Source: Halichoerus grypus | Lineage: Eukaryota > Chordata > Mammalia > Carnivora > Phocidae | Assembly: GCF_964656455.1 (NCBI RefSeq) | Contig: NC_135716.1 | Location: 109,524,389 to 109,588,388 of the forward strand | Direction: 5' to 3' | DNA length: 64,000 nucleotides | Shown: piece after piece, positions 55,900-64,000 of the stretch | Numbering within the stretch: position 1 is the stretch's first letter | Layout: each line of letters opens with the position of its first letter | Made by a program: the position numbers and the translations under genes | Notes under the pieces: generated by a model | The model's input: the letters and a program-made list of their open reading frames with translations, nothing else | The model's database searches: none | What the model was told of the DNA's origin: nothing

Positions 55900-57180
55900 C
55901 TCCCCTGCACTTCCCTGAAGTGGTTTTGTTGCTAAATTCAGTGATCAGTCCTCGGGTCTTATCTCGCTTATCAGTAGCATTTGACACACGGGACACCAGT
56001 CCCGTATCCCTGAAGCCCTTCCCCCACACTCCAGCACAGCACACGTTCCATCCTCCTGCCCACTGGCTGCTCCTGGTCAGCCTCATTTCTGTTTTCCTCC
56101 CCAGCTCCTGGATCCCTTACCACTGAAGGTCCCCAAAGCACAGCCCTTGGATTTCCACTCTTCTCTCTCTGCACTCATTCTACTCTCAGGGTTTTAAATA
56201 CCATTTATATGCTTCCAAATTCCCAAATGTAGATCTCTAGCTGGGACCTCTCCAGAAACTTCAGACTCAAACAGCTAACTGCCCACTGGACATCTCCATC
56301 TGGCTGCCAAAAAGATGTCTCAATTAACACAATCAAAACTGATATGATCTCCCCTAAAATGCTCCACTCAGAGTCTTGCCCCATCTGAGCTGATGGAAGT
56401 CTCATCCTTCAGCTGCTCAGTGTCATCTCTAAATCTCTTTCCTTCACACCCTCCACTAACACGTCAGGAAATCCTTCAGAAGAGCCACAGACTCTGATAA
56501 GTCACACCTCGTCCATTATTATGCAAGCATCATCTCCTCCCTGGATGGCTGCTACTAAATGTAAGTCAGATCATGTTACTACTACTCTGCTTAAAACCGG
56601 AATGACTTCCCACCTCAGATTAGAACCAGACTTCCTATAAAGGCTACAAGCCCTAAGGACCCTATGTGTAGCCAACGCGTGTTAAGGGGAACTTAAGATC
56701 GCTGATCCCATGCCCTCTCTGACCCCCTCCTGACCCATGCTCTCCCTCGACCACCCCACTCCGGCTGAAGGGGTCTGCTTGCGGTGCCCCCAGTACCCTT
56801 GCCTCTTGCTGGTCCCTTTATCCTTGCCTTCCCTTTGCCAAGAACACTGTCCCTCCCCTTATATAGCCTCATGGCTCCACCCATACCTCTTTCAAATCTT
56901 TGCTCACCTATCACCTTCTCAATGAAGCCCTCCCTACTCATCAAGTTTTAAAATTGCACTCCCCCTTAAGCATTTCTCATTCCTCCTCTCTGCTTTAATT
57001 TTTTCCATACCACTTATCAACTTTTAATGTACTATAAAATTCACTTACTTATTTTATTTAATGCCCATCCCCCCTCTAGCTTCCAAACTAGAAGGAAAGC
57101 TGTATCTCTAGCATCTATAACAGGGTCGGATATAGTAAATGTTCAATAAATATTTATTGAATGAACAAATGAATGAATGA
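55900..57180 (+). mobile_element. Long L2 (LINE-2) 3' portion
   Basis: Consensus-like phrases run in order: 'cagactcaaacagctaactg', 'gtaagtcagatcatgttact', 'aggctacaagccctaaggac', 'ctttgctcacctatcacctt', 'cataccacttatcaactttt' and 'ataaatatttattgaatgaa'. It covers the ORF end and the 3' UTR. Its interior carries the 32-bp repeat copy at 56662-56693. Confidence 0.88.
56662..56693 (+). repeat. 32-bp direct repeat, copy 2 (insertion within L2)
   Basis: A perfect 32-bp match to 54634-54665 interrupts the L2. The first 7 bases (ctatgtg) fit the L2 sequence itself (…ccctatgtg…), and the following 25 do not. Confidence 0.88.
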
Positions 57181-59116
57181 ATCAACCTTCCTCAATAAAT
57201 CCAATAAATATAGCTCCAATATATCCTATATCCCTAATATATCTTACTGTAGAGATCTGAGACAATTTTCGGGTTATCATCAATACAAATAGGAGGAAAT
57301 TCATCATGAAGCTAACCATAAGTCCAGACATTATAAACATGCTTTAAAGCATTTTGAAAGATTAAGGTGATACTCATGATCATATACATAACAGTTTCTC
57401 AAGGAAGGCAGTCCAGCCGGTCGGGATAATTTCCCAAAGGAAGCAGGTCCAACTTGGAAGGGCTCAATTTTCTAGTACATTCAGTGCACTGGCCTCTTCC
57501 AGCAAATTGGCTCAGGTGCCCTCCTGACATCCGTCCTGCCTGTGTCTCTCACTGGCTCAGCTTCTGCTTGGACAGCATGAAGATTAGGGAGAAAGAGAAG
57601 AAAATCTCACTGACATAGAGCCTGTAATTTACCAAGTTCTTTCTGTGTATACATCTCATTTAATACTCACAGCACTGATGCGAATTCACCTACTGATTCA
57701 GGATACACTTACTGAACTCATTGAGGAGATGCACACTGAGGTAAGAGACAGAAAGGAAAAGACACGGCCCCTGCCCTTAAGATGTCCATACTCCAGGGGG
57801 ATGGTAACACGCAAGTCATTGTCTTGCATTATTGTTCTTCGTAGGACTCATCACCATCTGACATATAATATATATACTTTATTCCCTCTCTCCCCACTCA
57901 CTAGTGCCTCTGTCCTGCTCACGGCTGTACTTCCAGTTCCCGGGGCTGCAATGGATAGCTGTTCAAAGAATGAAGAGTGTAAAAATTGCAAGGAAAATGA
58001 AGAAGCAATACTAAGTATGCCTGGGGAACTTATAGATTTTCTAAGAACTACAATGCTCAAAACCATTCTTGGAGAATGACTAGCTTTCCAAGCAGTTTGG
58101 GGTCGAGAGTTGGGGTGCAGGCTGTGAAGAGGAGGTGTTTCCAGATGAAGGTCACGGCAGGTGCAAAGGCACGAATGTTCCTGGAGACTGTTTTCTTTTG
58201 CACCTTCCCAAAGGGACCATAAACTTCAAAAAAGCAGGAGCTGTTTCAAATCTCTCTTGTGCAGGTTCCCTCTACCTCTTCCCAGGACAGGTCTGGGATG
58301 CTAGGAGGCTTTAATCTCTCAGAACTTAAAAAAAGAAGACAATTTTCTTGTAAACTATATTCTCAAATATGCCAGGCAGGGCAGAGAGTAAAGCTGAAGC
58401 TAGGACCAGATACTCTTTAGCCAACAGTAATTCCCAACATAAGGAACATATATGGTCCCTTATTTGCAAAGCAAAGCTCCGGCCCCATCTTAGCCTCCTC
58501 GCAGCCCTGTGAACGCATCATTTTTCCATTGCCAAAATGAGAAAAGGGAAGCACAGAGGATTAACGTATAAGGAAGGCCAGAGCCAGCCGGGATCCTGGG
58601 TCCCTTGACGGGAAACCTGTCTGACCCTGCTGCCTCCTTTCCAAGCAGGGCCCCTGGCCGTCCCAAGCACACTAAATGTATCCCTGTGATGAGCCTTCTA
58701 ACTGTAGCACATGCGGAGGGGAAGTGCCCCACAAGATGGGCTTCCTCCACTGTTGACTCTGGGGTTTCCAGGCCACCTTAATGACAATTGGACATACTGA
58801 GCCCACGCAGGCTCCTTCCAACCTGCCACCTGCACCTGCTGGGTTCCCAGGGTTATGACAGTTTCGCTTTTCCCCACTGGATTTTAGTAGTCACTGCACA
58901 TGGCTGGTAGCAGATAGTTTCTAATGGGCGAATCGACGTCACTGCCAGAGGGCCTTGATATGGTCTGCTGAAACGATCCCCAAACAAGCCAGAATTTGTA
59001 GACTAGCTCAGAGACTGAGTGATAGCCTCTAGAGAAATAGCTCATCTGGGCAAAAACAGCCCAAGGTCACTTTTTTCTGTATTTCTTTTTCTTTTTTACA
59101 CATTAAAGTATTAGGT

Positions 59117-59317
59117 CTTTTTTAAAGATTTCATTTATTCTTTTGACAGAGAGAGAGAGAGAGAGAGAGAGAGCACAAGCAGGGGGAGCGGCAGGGAGAG
59201 GGAGAAGCAGGCTCCCCGCTGAGCAAGGAGCCTGATGTGGGGTTCAATCCCAGGACCCTGGGATCATGACCTGAGCCGAAGGCAGACACTTAACTGACTG
59301 AGCCACCCAGGTGCCCC
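59117..59317 (-). mobile_element. CAN-SINE
   Basis: Reverse form with a (GA)n run at 59148-59172, gcaggctccccgctgagcaa, ggatcatgacctgagccgaa and gagccacccaggtgcccc. The target duplications aaagtattaggtctt / aaaatattagttcctt flank it. Confidence 0.92.
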
Positions 59318-62300
59318 AAAATATTAGTTCCTTCAACTACCTGACGTGATAGAAAGCTCCCAACTATTACCCACTGAGGACAGCCCCCCATCCCCTGGCC
59401 ACATGGGACACAGACTGGACAACTGGAGGGTTCTATAACCGCCTGAGGGGATGTGAAGGGAGACAGTCAAGCACTGCGCCGGCCTCTCTGACCACCCACA
59501 TCACCTGGCTTCTTTTCACAAGCACTGACAGCAGCTCTCAGTCTCCCACAAGTGCACTGGGGGCATCTCCCGAAGGTCAAAATGACATGAAGCCTAGAAG
59601 TGATCCGCCCAGACCCAGAACGGTGGCTCTGGCATGGAGTGAAAAGGCCTTTGAAAACAAAGGAGTTCTGTGCACCTGGGTTGGCCCACAGGTGAATGGG
59701 AAGGAGAGTCAGGTGGCTGGAGGGGACAGCCAGTCTGATTTTTAGGGTGCCTGAGCCCAGCAGGAGGGAAGGCCAGACCTCCCTGCCACACCTCCTCTCC
59801 TGCAAAGCGGAAGGTCTGCCAGCATGCATGTCTATGTCAGGTCCCAGGCACCTGGCTTTCTTTCCTGCCCCTCTGCCTCTCACCCTCGGGCCTGGTTTCC
59901 TCCATCCACTGACAGAGAACAGCCGCACTTTAGTACCTGACCTCCGAGGTGGTTCCAGAATGCCGTGCTGCGTTCAGCCCCTGGAATCCCCTACTTGTCT
60001 TCCTGCCTCTCCTGCTCGCAGCCCTGGGGCAGACCCTATTTCATGCCCCGGAAGCCCCGGGCCCTAGTCGGGCCTAACGGGGAACTGAAGGGACATCGCG
60101 CTGGCTGCTCACCCCCGAGGCAGCCCTGGGACGTGTTCCTCTCTGTCTGCACCCCTAACTCCCAGGACTGGCTCTCTCCTTGTCGTCTGTGACCAGGTCC
60201 TCTCCTGGTGTTTGCCTGTGACCCCTCGTGAATCCCCCTTAGCTTCTTTCTGTATTTTCTGACTGGCAGTTTCTAGCCCATCCTCTGAGAAACCTTGCCT
60301 GACTCACAAAGTGGGGTAGAGCCTAGTTCTGGAGCTCTAGGAGCTCCCCAAATTTCTCCTACCGTGACATTCATCAACCTTTGCCATGAGCACACGTTTC
60401 ATTGTCAGTCTGTCCTGCTGGACTCTAAGTGCTCTGAGGAGAGGATGCCACTCCTCCCCAGTGCCTAGCCCAGGGCCTCAGCCCCACAAGGCTCCCCTAA
60501 CAGTTGTGAAGTAAAAGGCAAGAACGAACGAACGTGCCCTGCTCCAAGGTAGCATGGGTTAAGCACGGGGACGATTTCCTTTAGCCAGACTCACGGCCCA
60601 GAAGGACGGTTACGCCCCAGAGGCTGGAGGAGCAAGGAAGGTCCTTCCCTGGTCCTGAGTCATATTCCCAGGACCTCACCCCTTCTCTGGTGATTCTTTA
60701 GGGCAGTGGTTCCAATACCACCGTCCACCACCCCGTGCGCCATGCCCCGCCGCCCTCTGACACCCTCCACTCCCAGCCCACCCTGGCTTCGACCTCTGGC
60801 CCTGTTGTCCTGTAACCACAGACCCCAAACACAACATTGTGGGCCCAGGCCACATCCGCCAGCCAGCTGCTGCGGCCGAGTACTGCTCTGACTTGACAGA
60901 CAACTGAGGAGGCCCACTCTGTCTCCCAGACACGGGAGATGTGAGAGGGCAGAGATCACACGGGTTCCATCCTAGGGCTCTGGAGCCAGAGAGAGCCTCG
61001 CACTTCCTATTGGGGTGACCTTCCACGGAGCGCATACTCAGAACCTCAATTCTCTTGCTTGGAACTTGAGCATAACAAACACAGGACGAGGGGGATTGCC
61101 ATGCTTAACGCAGAGAACGTAAGAAAGCTCCCAGGACACAGCCTGGAATTTGGGCACAGTTCAACAAATGCTTGTGTTCCTGCACTTACCAAGGCCACTG
61201 CCCTCCTCTCTGACCGGGACTGAGACTGCTTCAAGCGAACAAAATAGAGCTGTTCAGTGTTGCCCTAGCTGAGACTTCCAACTGTCCCACAATGTCTGTT
61301 CTTCGCTTTTTCTTGGCAATAGAACCTCTAATTTTTTAACTGTGTGTGGCTGCCCCAAATGAAACCGTGTCTCCTGGCCTCCCTCGCAGGAAGGCGTTGC
61401 TGTGTCACGAGGATCTGGCCGGTGGGGTGGAGGTAGACATGCTGTCATGACTTCTAGGAGGGCTGAGGGAGGGAGGGCACGCTCACCTTCCTCCCTGCCA
61501 CCTTCCTAATGGCTGGTGTAGGGTATGGTTGGAGCCCGAGTGTCCATTTCTGCTACCAGATGGAAGCAAGTGGGACAGGAGGTCAGCCACAAGGCGCTGA
61601 GATGAAGTCGAACACACACACCTAGGGCTGCCATCGCTAGAGGACCATGCTGGCCTGGGGCTCCTCCTTGTGGACTTCATTTCCGTAAGAGAGAAATTAC
61701 CTCATATCGTATTTAAGCCACTGGTTGAGTCTTCTGTGACTCCCAGACACACCTCAGCCTGACTGATTACAGTCCTGGTTCTTCCTGGATAATTATCCTG
61801 AGTTCACTGCAGGTCTGCAGAGAGCTTCCAGAGAACAACAGAAGAGAGTGCTCCTACAGCGTCTCTGGAGCTAGACGTAGGGGCCATGTCTCCCAGGGAG
61901 CCTGCTGACCATCTTGAAGCAAGCTCCAATGGGTCAGCTGACTCCAGAGGAGAGGGAAGAGACCCCAGTTGACTAAGAATCTACTACACAGCAGTTGTTC
62001 TTACAGATTTGACTGGAGCCGATCGGAGACAACATAAACTTGATAAAACAGTAAGGGATCACATTAGCCTTGTAGATTTGACATCTGCTGTGGTTCTTAT
62101 CTGTCTGGTGACGGTTGGTCTCAGAAAGCAACTTACTCTTTGGTACTCCCGTCGGAGGGTGAATGTGGGCCTTAACCAAATCGAACAGAGGAGTTAGAGA
62201 AGATCTAGAACTGGGTCACTCAAAGTGTGCTTACAGACTAGCTGCCCATCCCCACATTGCTTGTTACTAGCCCACAGTGAGATGAGGAGCTTGCGCCAGA

Positions 62301-62439
62301 ACACAGACTGACCGCTTAACGAAGCCCAGTGTTTCCTTCTGCTGACATTTTCCCCCCATCGCGAGATTTCTCGATAAAGGAGTGGTATATATTCTGACAT
62401 AAGCTCATTACCTCATTTCAGACAGTACTTTAAATAGCA

Positions 62440-62585
62440 CTTCTTTGCCCCGTTATGGGGCTTCAAAAAAATATCGTTTGCCCTACCTCAAACGAAGTGA
62501 ATCATGATCTCTGAGGAGGGGGCCCAGGCAACTATATTTTAATAAAGCGGATTCTGAGGAATCCCTCTGGTGGAAAACCACTGTA
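62440..62585 (+). mobile_element. Old hAT-type DNA transposon remnant (MER20/MER58-like)
   Basis: 'atcatgatctctgaggaggg', 'ggcccaggcaactatatttt', 'aataaagcggattctgagga' and the end 'ggtggaaaaccactgta' resemble the right half of a non-autonomous hAT-Charlie element. The family name is uncertain and the left end is unclear. Confidence 0.5.
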
Positions 62586-63060
62586 TAGAGATAACAGGAC
62601 GGGGTGGGGGGTGGGATTCAGGATTGTCTTCTCAGGACCTAAGCAATGTGACCATGTGCACTTGCTTTAAATGTAAGCTCGCTCTGCTGGGCACAACACA
62701 CTTTTAATAGGTCGATCTTCCTGATCACTGATGTGAGAGAAGTTGGCAAATTGCCGTGGATAAAATCTGAATCCTTCTTTCTAAAGGCTTTTGTTCATAT
62801 TGTAGTTTTTCTGAAAGCTCTTTCAGTCCTTACTGAATTTATTCTCTCTTGAAACAAACGCAGTTTCTTTAATGCCAGTGTAAAAGAGGAAAAGGGTTTT
62901 CCTGCTTTCCTCCATGACAGAGCCCCTGGCACCATCACCACTGTCATCGGACACGCCTCGTTGCAGGGGAGATTTGGTCCCCATGAAAACAGGTCAATGG
63001 CTCTAAAATGGCGGGGTCTTCCGTGCCCACCTCCGAGGTGATGGAACCCAATGCTCTTAC

Positions 63061-63247
63061 CTGCAGTCCCCAGGCTCAGCAGCACAGCTACCCAGAAGAC
63101 CCAGAAGAAAATGAGGATGGCAAAAGTCCATAGTGGTTGGAACAGCAGGAAAGGAGAGTTGCTGATGGCCTTATTTATGACTTGAAAAAGTTCAACTGTC
63201 AATTTTATTCTCTTTCTGAGGACAAAAATCAAGCTGAGCAGAACTGC
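63061..63247 (-). CDS. SLC44A3: CTL3 coding exon (first one in the window as transcribed)
   Basis: This 187-nt exon, minus strand, has its acceptor AG at 63249-63248 (ctcaccag) and donor GT at 63060-63059. It is read in phase 0 and ends one base into a Gly codon. The peptide starts AVLLSLIFVLRKRIKLTVEL, continues FQVINKAISNSPFLLFQP and then the helix LWTFAILIFFWVFWVAVLLS, ending LGTAG. The short basic cytosolic loop RKRIKLTVEL…NKAI between two helices is typical of SLC44. About 297 residues encoded by upstream exons would complete a protein of roughly 650 residues. These lie beyond the window. Confidence 0.96.
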
Positions 63248-64000
63248 CTGGTGAGAAAGGGGTTAGAATAAATGACTCAAAATAGTGAAGAACTGAGAAG
63301 GAAACCTTCATATTTCACTGATATCTCAGCAAACAGCTCTTTATCTACTCACTATTTTTATTATAATTGAACAGAAAAATGTTCAAATCCTAACTGAGCA
63401 TCTACTATGTGCTGGTCCCTATGAGAGACCCTGCAGCTGGAACAGTGAACTAGACACAGTCCCTGTCCTAAGGGAACTTGAGGTCTGGTCAGAGAGCAAG
63501 AGAAAATTCAAATAAGGTCCTCTAGGTTCAGAGAACCATCTTCTGTCCCTTACCTCCTCCCCACAATACCCCAAAGACTCAGAGAATGCTCAAGGATTGC
63601 AAAAGGCAAGCAATGGAACTATAAGGGGAAAGGACAGTGATTATGCCTCAAAGCAACCTTCTGTGCCTTCCTCTCTACTGGTTTTGGCCTCCCTCCATGT
63701 AAATTTCATATTAAATTCATCCCAGTCCAGTCACCTGCCATCTCCTCACACCCTTCACAGGCAAGCTTCTGCACAGACTAGTCTCCATCTGCCATCCACA
63801 CTTTCACACCCTAACCTAGAGCATGGCATGTGAATCTCTGTCCATTCCTCTTTTCTTAAAACTTTCTCCTCCCTTCACTTCTGTGATCACTCTTTCTTCT
63901 GGCTCCCCTCCTACTTCTTCAGTTATTGTTTCTCAGAGTCTTTGGGGGCTATCTCCTATTCCTTTGTGGTCTTAGCATCCTTCCTAGAGGCTGATAACCT
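63248..64000 (-). other. SLC44A3: SLC44A3 intron (window edge)
   Basis: Non-coding sequence contains a common old-repeat phrase (63385-63490: 'gagcatctactatgtgctgg' … 'cagtccctgtcctaagggaa'). No further SLC44A3 exon is detectable before the window ends. Confidence 0.7.

Larger units (their letters stand above)
52222..63060 (-). other. SLC44A3: SLC44A3 intron (10.8 kb)
   Basis: Holds MIR copies (52810-52985, 54816-55070), MER5A (54201-54424), a short SINE remnant (55725-55800), a long L2 copy (about 55900-57180), a CAN-SINE (59117-59317) and a DNA-transposon remnant (about 62440-62585). The GC-rich frames at 59.5-61.0 kb (including a 153-codon minus ORF) have no recognisable product. Confidence 0.75.

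Noticed and set aside
57645..58079. 144-codon plus-strand ORF ending DFLRTTMLKTILGE
   Set aside because: No recognisable domain and no splice or promoter context. It lies in an SLC44A3 intron on the opposite strand, and a frame of this length is expected by chance in 64 kb.
59467..59928. 153-codon minus-strand ORF in GC-rich sequence
   Set aside because: It is mirrored by a 123-codon ORF on the other strand, has no conserved motif, and its composition explains its length.
1..64000. A wholly new biological system in the window
   Set aside because: Every strong coding signal is CNN3, SLC44A3 or a known retrotransposon. The remaining sequence shows no conserved unexplained ORF cluster that I can support.

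Overview
This window is nuclear DNA of a mammal, most probably a caniform carnivore of the arctoid group (bear, seal or mustelid side). The spliced genes, MIR/L2 remnants and L1 elements show it is mammalian. The many tRNA-Lys-derived CAN-SINEs narrow it to Carnivora. Their heads read 'ggggcgcctgggtggctcag' and their bodies look neither dog-type nor cat-type. The species call is inference.

Two protein-coding genes are present, both incomplete, and they converge tail to tail. CNN3 (calponin-3, + strand) contributes only its last intron, its final coding exon (921-1262) and its 3' UTR, with polyadenylation signals at 1765 and 2015. SLC44A3 (choline transporter-like protein 3, CTL3, - strand) fills the rest. 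Its last seven coding exons lie at 63061-63247, 52056-52221, 42166-42322, 39451-39534, 6130-6267, 3875-4111 and 2588-2689. They join in frame with GT/AG borders and give 356 residues, a bit more than the C-terminal half of a roughly 650-residue protein, ending at a TGA at 2588-2590. The upstream exons lie beyond position 64000. The same CNN3/SLC44A3 neighbourhood is known from human 1p21.

Everything else is SLC44A3 intron filled with transposons. The 33-kb intron between 6268 and 39450 holds a nearly complete, relatively young but broken L1 (about 7666-14823, + strand). It also holds an older L1MA-like copy (about 20556-26430) and a stacked SINE cluster (32.1-32.7 kb). The 42.3-52.0 kb intron holds a minus-strand L1 with an internal inverted segment and a second SINE stack. 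The 52.2-63.1 kb intron holds a MER5A copy and a long L2 copy that carries a short insertion apparently templated from 2 kb away. MIR fragments are scattered throughout.

I found no RNA gene, CRISPR array, prokaryotic system or new gene family. The most informative observations concern transposon and DNA-repair history: the templated insertion, the inversion inside an L1, the likely 3' transduction, serial SINE insertion, and a duplicated splice donor in SLC44A3.
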